A DNA stretch of 5,876 bases from an uncultured Blautia sp. (GCA_934394595.1 CAKRRX010000154.1:1-5876); one strand, 5' to 3'. Positions 1-5,645 are shown, counted from the stretch's first letter. The notes: generated by a model from the sequence alone, not told the origin. Made by a program: numbers and translations.

Positions 1-120
1 GACAGGATGGCGGCCTTGACAAAAGTGTTACTGGATGCAAATCGGGTAGCTGAATTACAACTTGCTGTAGAGGATTCGGAGTATCGTGAAAAACTCATGG
101 AGGAGTATGGAATAAACTAA
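1..120 (+). CDS. C-terminal end of an unidentified protein (possibly Rpn/PD-(D/E)XK nuclease-like)
   Basis: An open frame enters from the left edge and stops at TAA 118-120, giving 39 residues that begin DRMAALTKVLL and end KLMEEYGIN. The tail is charged and looks helical. Its pattern (a hydrophobic helix, then a stretch like DANRVAELQ, then a YREKLMEEYG-type end) reminds me of the C-terminal tails of Rpn-family recombination-promoting nuclease/putative transposase proteins common in Lachnospiraceae. That is recollection, not a domain match, and no catalytic residues lie in the window. The gene ends 68 bases before the amidase start. I see no convincing terminator or promoter in that gap, so read-through into the amidase gene is possible. 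Confidence 0.55.
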   Translation, partial: DRMAALTKVLLDANRVAELQLAVEDSEYREKLMEEYGIN

Positions 121-176
121 GAAAAACAGTAAGAAAGGGCAAAGATTCTTTGTCTCTGGCATTTTGTGAAATTTAT

Positions 177-182
177 GGGAGG
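177..182 (+). promoter_or_regulatory. Ribosome binding site that sets the amidase start at 189
   Basis: GGGAGG ends six bases before ATG 189. The in-frame TTG at 150, which would add 13 residues, has no comparable site, and the added residues would only push a normal signal peptide inward. This supports 189. Confidence 0.8.
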
Positions 183-188
183 AAGTAT

Positions 189-1316
189 ATGGGAGGGATC
201 AGGAAGAAAAAGAGATTTACAAGAACACTGACTGGATTTCTGCTGGCCGGAGTGCTGGGATTCTCCTGTCCAGGGGTGGAAAGCCTGGCAGAGGGAATTT
301 CCCAGGTCTGGGAAGTTCAGGCTGCAAAGTCGGGTTCCAGGGGGGAAATGCAGGACACCGGACAGGATTCTACGTGGAAAATTCAAGTTGCAGCGAAAGA
401 GAATGTACAGGAAAGTGGTACAGCTACAGTCGCCAGTGCGGATAACGCCAGTTTCATCTGGAAAAAAAGAGGCAGCAAACGTTATTGTTATAAAAATGGC
501 AAGAAGCTTACCGGTTTTCAGCAGGTAAATGGTAATTACTATTATTTTGGCTCTAAAGGTGCAATGTGTACCGGCTGGCAGTTTGTAGGAAATCACTACC
601 GCTACTTTGCCGGAAAAAGTGGTAAAATGCGAGTAAATACTACGGTTCAGGGCAGAAAAATAGATAAAAACGGCATCTGGACTCCTGTGGTAGTCCTGGA
701 TCCGGGACACACCGGTGTGGTAACTGGAGGCTATGAACCATTGGGACCGGGATCCAGTGAGAAAAAGGCAAAAGATACTTCCGGTACAGAAGGTGTAGTC
801 ACCAAAGTGGCAGAATACAAGTTGACTCTGAAAGTGGCAAAGCAGCTTTCCTCCCGGTTGAAAAAGCAGGGCTGTAAAGTGGTGATGACAAGAACCAACA
901 GCAAGGGCGCACTTAGCTGTGTACAGAGAGCAAAGATCGCAAACAAGGCAAAAGCTGATGCATACCTTCGCATTCATGCAAATGGAAGTTCCCTGTCCAG
1001 CGCCAACGGAGCCATGACGATCTGCGTGACCAGAAGCAACCGTTATGTGTCATCCAAGCTGTACAAAAAAAGCTATGCCCTCTCCAAAGCAGTGCTGGAT
1101 TCTTATGTAAAAGCCACCGGCTGCAAAAAGGAGTATATCTGGGAAACCGACAGCATGACAGGCAATAACTGGAGCAAGGTTCCCACCACTCTCATCGAAA
1201 TGGGATATATGTCCAATCCTTCCGAGGATCGGAAGATGCAGACAAAAGCTTATCAGAAAAAGATGGTAAAGGGAATGGCAGATGGAATCCAGGCATATTT
1301 CCTGGGGCGTGGCTGA
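189..1316 (+). CDS. Secreted N-acetylmuramoyl-L-alanine amidase with cell-wall-binding repeats
   Basis: The product (375 aa) should cleave the amide bond between N-acetylmuramic acid and L-alanine of peptidoglycan outside the membrane. It starts with a signal peptide: a basic RKKKRFTR stretch, a hydrophobic core, and probable cleavage near ESLA. A polar linker follows, then about three aromatic/glycine repeats of the choline/cell-wall-binding type at residues 91-164 (YCYKNGKKLTGF, YYYFGSKGAMCTGW, YRYFAGKSGKM). The Amidase_3 domain covers about 167-370. The expected zinc ligands are H174 (in LDPGH), E209 (in AEYKLTL) and H263 (in LRIHANG); the catalytic glutamate is E337 (in TLIEMGYMSNP). The 34-residue gap between H174 and E209, with GPGSSEKKAKDTSGTEG, is longer than in compact amidases but typical of a clostridial subfamily as I recall it. 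It may be co-transcribed with the gene at 1370. The exact in vivo role (autolysis, separation or remodelling) cannot be told from sequence. Confidence 0.93.
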   Translation: MGGIRKKKRFTRTLTGFLLAGVLGFSCPGVESLAEGISQVWEVQAAKSGSRGEMQDTGQDSTWKIQVAAKENVQESGTATVASADNASFIWKKRGSKRYCYKNGKKLTGFQQVNGNYYYFGSKGAMCTGWQFVGNHYRYFAGKSGKMRVNTTVQGRKIDKNGIWTPVVVLDPGHTGVVTGGYEPLGPGSSEKKAKDTSGTEGVVTKVAEYKLTLKVAKQLSSRLKKQGCKVVMTRTNSKGALSCVQRAKIANKAKADAYLRIHANGSSLSSANGAMTICVTRSNRYVSSKLYKKSYALSKAVLDSYVKATGCKKEYIWETDSMTGNNWSKVPTTLIEMGYMSNPSEDRKMQTKAYQKKMVKGMADGIQAYFLGRG

Positions 1317-1369
1317 AACAGGTGTTTAGGAATACTTTTAAAATAAAAAAATACGAGAGGGAAAGAGTA

Positions 1370-2473
1370 ATGAACAGAAAGCAATTAAAGGCAGTATTGG
1401 GAAGTGGAATCATAAGTGTGACCAGTGTGTGCAATGTGGCGATGTGTGAAGCCGGAGCGTTGTATCCGGTTAAACAGACAACGGTAAACTACGATACCGA
1501 TGGAACAGAAACCAACCGCAATGAGATTTCCATAAAATCTTATGCCCTGCCAGGAGGCTATGTTTCCGTATATGAGGGAGCCAATATGCTTTCCTATAAA
1601 ACAGAAAACGGAACTGGCAGTATGAGCTACGATGAAAATGGAAATATTCGATATGTGACCAATACGACAATTCAGGAGAATGGAGATTATACAAGCAGTC
1701 AGTTCAGTTTTGGGGACTTTAAGAATGCCAGCGTCTCTTTTTCTCATGTAACGGAAAAAGATGAATACGGAAAAACGGTAGCCAATGAGGTCACTTCTTA
1801 TAGATCCTCCAGTGCCGAAATCGGGAATATGTCCGGCTTTTCGGAGGACACACAAGCATTTCAGTATTCTTCAGAATATGATGACCAGGGACTTTGCCTT
1901 ACCAGAGAAACCTATCAGGATGGCGGTTCAGAGCCAAGTAGTATCGCAAAATATGAATATCAGGATGGAAAGACATTGTGCAATACATATGGCTCAGATG
2001 GCAGTTTGCTCTATTTTTCCATGTCAGACAGCGAAAGTGGGGAGATATACGAGACTGCTACTTATACAGACGACGTAAAAGTCTATGACCGAAGCATTGA
2101 ATTTGCGCAGGAACCAACTGAAGCTGCTGAGTTGGCAGACCTGTATCAGGGAATCTGGACCATTGATCTGGAGGGAACAGGAATGGAAGACTGGTTCGGC
2201 AGCTTTTCCACTATAGATGAAGGCTTTGCAAATGGTCAGGCGCTGTATGTAAATAATCAGACAGGAACTGTACAGTACTTTATGGAGGAAGAAATCCTGG
2301 ACGCAGCTATCAATCCAGATGACCCCAGCCAGATTTGCGTGTGGGATACTTCAAATGGAAACGGGGCAGGAGATTTTTCAGCAGCACAGATGATCCTGAC
2401 TTATGACAAGGAAACCGATACTTTCAACGTTTCTGCTGATGGCACAGAAAGCTTTACGATGAGACGTTTTTAA
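1370..2473 (+). CDS. Secreted protein of unknown function
   Basis: A 367-aa protein I do not recognise. ATG 1370 is preferred because AGAGGG at 1356-1361 lies eight bases upstream and a signal peptide starts there (MNRKQLK, then a hydrophobic stretch to about residue 25, likely cleavage after the A-G-A at 28-30). The in-frame GTG at 1322 would add a charged 16-residue leader and is less likely. The mature part is polar, rich in Ser, Thr, Tyr, Asp and Gly, with short beta-strand-like units such as SMSYDENGNIRYV (85-96) and EYDDQGLCLTRETYQDG (169-185). These loosely resemble YD/RHS-type or MORN-like strands but are too irregular to call. The C-terminal region (about 255-367, YQGIWTIDLEGTG to the end) reads like a separate beta-rich domain. 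It lies 53 bases after the amidase with no terminator visible between, so the two may form an operon. No clear terminator directly follows the stop. Confidence 0.85.
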   Translation: MNRKQLKAVLGSGIISVTSVCNVAMCEAGALYPVKQTTVNYDTDGTETNRNEISIKSYALPGGYVSVYEGANMLSYKTENGTGSMSYDENGNIRYVTNTTIQENGDYTSSQFSFGDFKNASVSFSHVTEKDEYGKTVANEVTSYRSSSAEIGNMSGFSEDTQAFQYSSEYDDQGLCLTRETYQDGGSEPSSIAKYEYQDGKTLCNTYGSDGSLLYFSMSDSESGEIYETATYTDDVKVYDRSIEFAQEPTEAAELADLYQGIWTIDLEGTGMEDWFGSFSTIDEGFANGQALYVNNQTGTVQYFMEEEILDAAINPDDPSQICVWDTSNGNGAGDFSAAQMILTYDKETDTFNVSADGTESFTMRRF

Positions 2474-2516
2474 CAAGTTAAATTTTCCAAAAAACAAGTG
2501 ATATCTTAAAAGTATA

Positions 2517-2545
2517 TTGAATCCTTCCGAAAAAAAAGGTATAAT
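2517..2545 (+). promoter_or_regulatory. Sigma-A promoter of the 2552-2703 RNA
   Basis: TTGAAT (2517-2522), 17 bases, then a perfect TATAAT (2540-2545). The expected transcription start is about 2551-2552. The stretch just upstream (about 2490-2516) is AT-rich, which could act as an UP-like element. No coding start follows within a sensible distance. Confidence 0.8.
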
Positions 2546-2547
2546 CC

Positions 2548-2564
2548 ACTCATAGCTTATGAGT
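2548..2564. repeat. 7-bp inverted repeat at the transcription start
   Basis: ACTCATA (2548-2554) and TATGAGT (2558-2564) are perfect inverted copies separated by GCT. The dyad begins three bases after the -10 box, so it covers the expected +1. As RNA only part of the left arm would be transcribed, so it fits a DNA operator better than an RNA hairpin. The right arm also shares two bases with the first helix of the RNA. Confidence 0.55.
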
Positions 2565-2703
2565 TCGTAGTTACTTGGGAGGGACTATTGTAGCTGTCTG
2601 GTTTTTTCTTTAGCAAAGATATATTATCAGAAAAGTAAGCGAAAATAAGAAGTGCGAACGCCCTGTCAGAAGGTATGATATCTTTTGCCAGGGCATTCTT
2701 TTT
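2552..2703 (+). ncRNA. Candidate stand-alone structured small RNA (unclassified)
   Basis: The region has its own consensus promoter and intrinsic terminator and no usable ORF: the ATG at 2559 meets a stop after three codons, and GGGAGGG at 2577-2583 is followed only by TTG TAG. By eye the RNA folds into nested helices. P1 pairs GUUCGUA (2563-2569) with UGCGAAC (2653-2659). P2 pairs UUACUU (2571-2576) with AAGUAA (2633-2638). P3 pairs UCUGGU (2597-2602) with AUCAGA (2626-2631). An apical UCUUU-AGC-AAAGA hairpin closes it. Twenty nucleotides (2577-2596) bulge on the 5' side, and a purine-rich strand (2639-2652) lies unpaired on the 3' side. P1 ends at 2659 and the terminator stem begins at 2660, so they could stack. 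The next gene has a separate promoter, which favours a trans-acting RNA over a leader. A closing stem, internal bubble and terminal stem recall 6S RNA, but it is short for that and I cannot place it in a known class. Confidence 0.6.
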
Positions 2704-2705
2704 GC
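2660..2705 (+). terminator. Strong intrinsic terminator of the small RNA
   Basis: GCCCTG (2660-2665) pairs with CAGGGC (2689-2694). After one mismatch (T2666/C2688), CAGAAGGT (2667-2674) pairs with ATCTTTTG (2680-2687) using two G-U pairs, with loop ATGAT. The U-rich tail ATTCTTTTTG follows at once. It may also end read-through from the gene at 1370-2473. Confidence 0.88.
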
Positions 2706-2736
2706 ATCAATTTAAGAAAGGTTTTCTACAAATTGT

Positions 2737-2765
2737 TTGACGATAACCGGAATCTGGACTATAAT
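2737..2765 (+). promoter_or_regulatory. Sigma-A promoter of the 2827-3690 gene
   Basis: TTGACG (2737-2742), exactly 17 bases, then TATAAT (2760-2765). The expected start is about 2772, giving a 5' leader of about 55 nt. It lies downstream of the terminator at 2660-2705, so the gene can be transcribed independently of everything upstream. Initiation codons that fall within this promoter cannot be the gene's start. Confidence 0.85.
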
Positions 2766-2813
2766 AATGATAAAAATGGGGCGAAGCAGCTGCGAAAATC
2801 AGACTGCAAGCAG

Positions 2814-2820
2814 AAAGAGG
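2814..2820 (+). promoter_or_regulatory. Ribosome binding site that sets the start at 2827
   Basis: AAAGAGG ends six bases before ATG 2827. Together with the promoter at 2737-2765 it rules out the upstream in-frame TTG at 2737 and supports the start at the signal peptide. Confidence 0.75.
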
Positions 2821-2826
2821 ACTATT

Positions 2827-3690
2827 ATGAAAAACAGAAAAGCAAAAGCATTTATGGCTGCATTGATGACTGGAGCTTTGGTTTTAGGAAGCACAGCATA
2901 TGTACCGGCGGCTGAGACTGACACGGAAGATACCGCAGAAGCCAGCCAGGATGAGACAGAAGCTGCAGAGGATGCCAAAGAGGAAGTTGCAGACACAGCA
3001 GATTCGGAGAGCGCTGATGCAAGTGCTGCCGTAGAGGAATCCACCGACCGTGATCAGGACCAGATGAAGAAATACCTTGCCACCTGGGATTTTAATGGCA
3101 CAGTCATTACATTTCTTCCATATGGAAACGTGATCATAGACGGGGAACTGGTACAGGCAGAGTACAGCCTGGACGGTCTTAATTTAATCGTTACATATCC
3201 GGATGGAATGCAGGATCTTGATAACTATACAGATCTGAAGAGCGAAATTACGCTGTGGAATTATGATGCTCAGTATTTTGATGGAACAGTAAGTGAGAAT
3301 GATCATTATCTTGACACTATGATGGTATTCAAGCTTACCGGTACAGACAACAGCGATCCTATGAATCCCACAGAGCAGGAGGAGACCGTATATGGCCTGA
3401 TGCCAAAGGATCAGAGTGAGTTCCTGGATAATGTTCTGTATGGATACACATGGAAGACTGATAACGGTACTCTTTCCATTGACAAAGATGGAAATATCAA
3501 TTTAAATGATGGAGAACGTACAGGAACCATAGCTTCAGATAATGGTGTGGATGTTACATTCTCCTGGGATGGCGCAGATGATATGGCATATACCGTAAGC
3601 AGTGCAGATGAAGTAAGTGTTACCTTTACAAAGGCAGACGACAGCAAGTCAAGCTTCGTTCTTTCCGACAGAGAGCCACTTGCAGAATAA
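2827..3690 (+). CDS. Secreted acidic protein with two tandem beta-rich units, unknown function
   Basis: A 287-aa protein I do not recognise. It begins with a clear signal peptide (MKNRKAKAF, hydrophobic core to about residue 21, probable cleavage at 28-29 after VPA). Residues 30-78 form a very acidic, Ala/Glu/Asp/Thr-rich linker, probably disordered. The rest has two similar units: residues 85-107 (ATWDFNGT, then YGNVIIDGE) and 207-230 (YTWKTDNGT, then DGNINLNDGE), sharing TW, GT, GN and DGE in the same order. Each is followed by strands of a kind seen in lipocalin-like or other small beta-barrel extracytoplasmic domains. No cysteine, lipobox, sortase signal or enzyme motif is visible, so it is probably released or loosely held at the surface. 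It has its own promoter and converges on the kinase gene, 43 bases from that gene's stop. A ligand-binding or envelope role is a guess. Confidence 0.87.
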   Translation: MKNRKAKAFMAALMTGALVLGSTAYVPAAETDTEDTAEASQDETEAAEDAKEEVADTADSESADASAAVEESTDRDQDQMKKYLATWDFNGTVITFLPYGNVIIDGELVQAEYSLDGLNLIVTYPDGMQDLDNYTDLKSEITLWNYDAQYFDGTVSENDHYLDTMMVFKLTGTDNSDPMNPTEQEETVYGLMPKDQSEFLDNVLYGYTWKTDNGTLSIDKDGNINLNDGERTGTIASDNGVDVTFSWDGADDMAYTVSSADEVSVTFTKADDSKSSFVLSDREPLAE

Positions 3691-3697
3691 GAGCCAG

Positions 3698-3711
3698 GAG
3701 GGAATTCCCTC
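3698..3711. repeat. 14-bp perfect palindrome between convergent genes
   Basis: GAGGGAATTCCCTC is perfectly self-complementary and sits eight bases after the stop of the plus-strand gene. It has no U-tract on either strand, so it is not a terminator by itself. It could protect 3' ends or slow polymerase before the hairpin at 3740-3767. Confidence 0.5.
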
Positions 3712-3733
3712 AGAGTAAAACGAATAAAAGATC

Positions 3734-4885
3734 TTACAGAGGCAGCATGAGAGCAATCGTGCTGCCTGTTTTATTGCTGGAAAGAACTTTTGCCTGTCCG
3801 CCATGTTCCTTTGCAATCGCATCTACCATAGCCAGGCCAAGTCCTGCGCCGCCCATAGCCCGGCTTCGTGATTTGTCTACACGGAAAAAAGGATCAAATA
3901 TTTTTTCCTGATCCTCAGGGGGGATTCCAATACCGGTATCCTTTACCATAAGAAGGACATGCTGGTTTTCCTGACGGATTTCCACAGTGACAGATCCGTC
4001 AGGGCAATTGTATTTTATGGCATTTTCCACAAGGTTATATACTGCGCGATAGAGAAGAAGATAACTTCCTGTGACCAACTGATCCCCTTCTTTTTGCTGT
4101 AGCGTAATATGAGCCTGGTCGGCTATTGAGTCCAGATCGCAGAAAACTTCCTCTGTAAGAGCAGCAAGAGATATGGAGTCATTTCGGGGCACAGAGTTCA
4201 GGTTGGTCATATCCAGAAGGGCGCTGACCAGATGGGAAAGACGTCCGGTCTGTTCCTGGATCCGATTCAGAATCAGTTCATATTCCTCAGTATCATGACA
4301 ATCCTTTTTTCGGAAAACCTCCAGATCTGTCTGCAAAACAGCAAGGGGAGTGCGAAGCTCATGGGCTGCATTTGCGGAAAACTGCTTCTGAATTTCAAAA
4401 GAGTCGGAAAGCCGCGCCAGCATATCATTAAAGGAGCCGGTAAGCTGTGCGATCTCATCATCGGAAACGGGAACTGTCAATGGTTCTGAAAGATTCTGCG
4501 CCTGGATGTGGCAAATTTCATTGGTAAGTTTTTTTAGGGGCTTTAGAGCCCTGGCAGTGAGAAAATAGGTACAGATACTTCCAAGGAGAATGACTACTGC
4601 AGTGGCAATAATGCTCCTTATCCGAAATAACTCCTTGGTAGACAGGATTTCCTGGCTTAATTCCGGAAGCAGGATTTTGGGGTCTATGTTAAACTTGATG
4701 GGTGTGCCTGAATCCTGCGGATCTATCTGGATCATATAATCCTCCAGATTTTCAATTCCCGTAACTGCGGAACGGCTGATAAAAAAATACATCAAAATGC
4801 AGGTAAGGGTAACAAGCAAGGTGATAAGTAAGGTAAGTTTCCATTGTAGGGAATTCTGAAATCGCTTTTGTATGGATTTTTTCAT
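3734..4885 (-). CDS. Sensor histidine kinase of a two-component system
   Basis: A 383-aa membrane kinase, partner of the regulator encoded just upstream. Two membrane segments (about 17-38 and 91-110) flank a short extracellular loop of about 52 residues, which is the likely sensor. A HAMP domain follows at about 111-163 (RALKPLKKL, ISF-type E144). The dimerisation domain carries phospho-acceptor H175 in AAHELRTPL. The ATP-binding domain shows the N box (NLVENAIKYN, N288), G1 (DTGIGIP, D316), F box (FDPFFRVD, 330-337) and G2 (GGAGLGLAM, 345-353). All catalytic motifs are intact and the length is normal. Start and regulator stop share ATGA (4882-4885), and GGAGG (4893-4897) lies seven bases before the ATG, so translation is probably coupled. 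The stimulus cannot be read from the sequence; a loop this small often senses membrane or envelope state, or small molecules and ions. Confidence 0.95.
   Translation of the reverse strand: MKKSIQKRFQNSLQWKLTLLITLLVTLTCILMYFFISRSAVTGIENLEDYMIQIDPQDSGTPIKFNIDPKILLPELSQEILSTKELFRIRSIIATAVVILLGSICTYFLTARALKPLKKLTNEICHIQAQNLSEPLTVPVSDDEIAQLTGSFNDMLARLSDSFEIQKQFSANAAHELRTPLAVLQTDLEVFRKKDCHDTEEYELILNRIQEQTGRLSHLVSALLDMTNLNSVPRNDSISLAALTEEVFCDLDSIADQAHITLQQKEGDQLVTGSYLLLYRAVYNLVENAIKYNCPDGSVTVEIRQENQHVLLMVKDTGIGIPPEDQEKIFDPFFRVDKSRSRAMGGAGLGLAMVDAIAKEHGGQAKVLSSNKTGSTIALMLPL
3740..3775 (+). terminator. Intrinsic terminator of the 2827-3690 gene, embedded in the convergent kinase gene
   Basis: AGGCAGCA (3740-3747) pairs with TGCTGCCT (3760-3767). 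The stem can extend inward by three pairs (TGA with TCG, one G-U), leaving loop GAGCAA. GTTTTATT follows on the plus strand. The left side is A-rich (3717-3730), so the hairpin could also act on minus-strand transcripts, though there the T-rich stretch begins several bases late. The hairpin lies within the last codons of the kinase. Confidence 0.75.
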
Positions 4886-5556
4886 AATTTTTCCTCCAGG
4901 ATATAACCCTGACCGATTTTATTTTGTATTGGGTCTGTGCCAAGTGCAGCACGGAGCTTTTTCCGCAGGGCAGAGATGTGGACACGGATGGAATTGCTGA
5001 AAGTATTTACACTGCCATCCCAGATATGTTCCATGATCTCTTCAGGGGAAATGACCCGTCCCTGATGAAGAAGAAAATATTCCAGAAGGCTGCTCTCTTT
5101 ACGGGTAAGAGAAAGGGGGCTTCCATTTACAAGGGTTTCCCTGGTTCTGGTATCAAAAGTGAGCTCGCCCCATTTGAGACAGACATTTTCCTGAATAAAT
5201 TTTCGTCTGGTAAGGCTGCGTATACGGGCTTCAAGTTCCTCAAAATGAAAAGGCTTGGTCAGGTAGTCATTTGCTCCAAGATCCAATCCTTCTACTTTAT
5301 CCTGGATCTGACCTCGGGCAGAGAGAATCAGTACCGGAGTGCGGTCATCCTGATTCCGAAACTGGCGGAGAATATCTAACCCATTGACACCAGGCAGATT
5401 CAGATCCAGCAGAATCAGATCATAATTTTCTGTGAGACATAATTCCAGTCCCTTATTTCCGTCAAAGCAGGTATCTGTTTCATATCCGTCTATGCGAAGT
5501 CCTTCGGCAATGGAACAGCAAAGTTGTTTTTCATCTTCTATAATTAAAATATGCAT
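4882..5556 (-). CDS. OmpR/PhoB-family response regulator
   Basis: A 224-aa DNA-binding regulator, expected to be phosphorylated by the kinase encoded next. The receiver domain (1-115) shows the acidic pair E7/D8 in IIEDE, phospho-acceptor D51 in LLDLNLPG, S79 in LSARG, switch Y98 and K101-P102 in NDYLTKPF. The C-terminal winged helix (about 126-222) has the family pattern: LTRKESSLLEYFLLHQGRV, then SNSIRVHISALRKKL as recognition helix, then the wing near IGQGYIL. Length and motif spacing are standard. The start at 5556 is supported by AAGGAGAA (5561-5568) four bases before the ATG, with GGAG at usual distance. It is first in a two-gene operon with the kinase. Likely targets are its own promoter and perhaps the divergent gene at 5812, given repeats near both. 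Confidence 0.95.
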   Translation of the reverse strand: MHILIIEDEKQLCCSIAEGLRIDGYETDTCFDGNKGLELCLTENYDLILLDLNLPGVNGLDILRQFRNQDDRTPVLILSARGQIQDKVEGLDLGANDYLTKPFHFEELEARIRSLTRRKFIQENVCLKWGELTFDTRTRETLVNGSPLSLTRKESSLLEYFLLHQGRVISPEEIMEHIWDGSVNTFSNSIRVHISALRKKLRAALGTDPIQNKIGQGYILEEKL

Positions 5557-5606
5557 CAGATTCTCCTTATCTCAAAAGGGGCAGCTACGAAATGCTCCCG
5601 TAATTC

Positions 5607-5645
5607 TTAGCAAGATACTATCATATCCGGAAAACTGTTAGCAAG
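5607..5645. repeat. Two direct TTAGCAAG repeats, 31 bp apart
   Basis: TTAGCAAG occurs at 5607-5614 and 5638-5645 with a period of 31 bp, close to three helical turns, so both copies face the same side of DNA. On the minus strand (CTTGCTAA) one overlaps the proposed -35 box of the regulator-kinase operon and the other its start site. Direct repeats in phase with the helix suit an OmpR-type dimer, though those sites usually sit one turn apart. CTGTTA also occurs just before the second copy (5635-5640) and again at 5675-5680. Confidence 0.5.
5615..5644 (-). promoter_or_regulatory. Probable promoter of the regulator-kinase operon
   Basis: Read on the minus strand: TTGCTA (5644-5639), 18 bases, then TAGTAT (5620-5615), with TGA just before it forming an extended -10. 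The expected start is about 5608, leaving about 52 nt before the regulator's ATG. Both boxes are imperfect, which suits an activator-dependent or autoregulated promoter. An overlapping TATGAT (5625-5620) is an alternative -10 but lacks a -35 at proper distance. Confidence 0.4.

Noticed and set aside
139..152. Small hairpin CAAAG-ATT-CTTTG as a terminator of the first gene
   Set aside because: Only five weak base pairs and no U-tract follow.
150..188. TTG start giving a 388-aa amidase
   Set aside because: No ribosome site at 150. ATG 189 has GGGAGG at six bases and gives a normal signal peptide.
240..275. Lipoprotein signal at the cysteine in the amidase signal peptide (GFSC)
   Set aside because: The residues before Cys do not fit the lipobox, which needs a Leu-type residue at -3 and a small one at -2.
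117..977. 286-aa open frame on the minus strand
   Set aside because: It is antisense to the amidase, whose domain and catalytic residues are clear. The translation is Cys/Phe/His-rich with no recognisable domain.
1316..1344. Promoter for the 1370 gene (TAAAAT at 1339-1344)
   Set aside because: No acceptable -35 lies 16-18 bases upstream. The A/T-rich gap alone makes such hexamers likely.
1322..1369. GTG start for the 1370 gene
   Set aside because: It only adds a charged leader before the signal peptide, while AGAGGG precedes ATG 1370 at good spacing.
1385..1855. 156-aa open frame on the minus strand
   Set aside because: It lies opposite the secreted protein gene, has no convincing ribosome site, and its composition looks like a shadow.
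2610..2616. Third copy of TTAGCAA, inside the small RNA
   Set aside because: It forms part of the apical hairpin and is only seven bases long. It probably has no link to the 5607-5645 repeats.
2552..2826. Riboswitch or attenuator controlling the 2827 gene
   Set aside because: The gene has its own strong promoter downstream of the terminator, and no helix was found that competes with the terminator stem. It is not fully excluded.
2685..2915. 76-aa plus-strand ORF beginning in the terminator region
   Set aside because: It runs through the terminator tail and the 2737 promoter and then overlaps the real gene out of frame.
4924..5379. 151-aa open frame on the plus strand
   Set aside because: It lies opposite a complete, well-supported response regulator and shows no family features.
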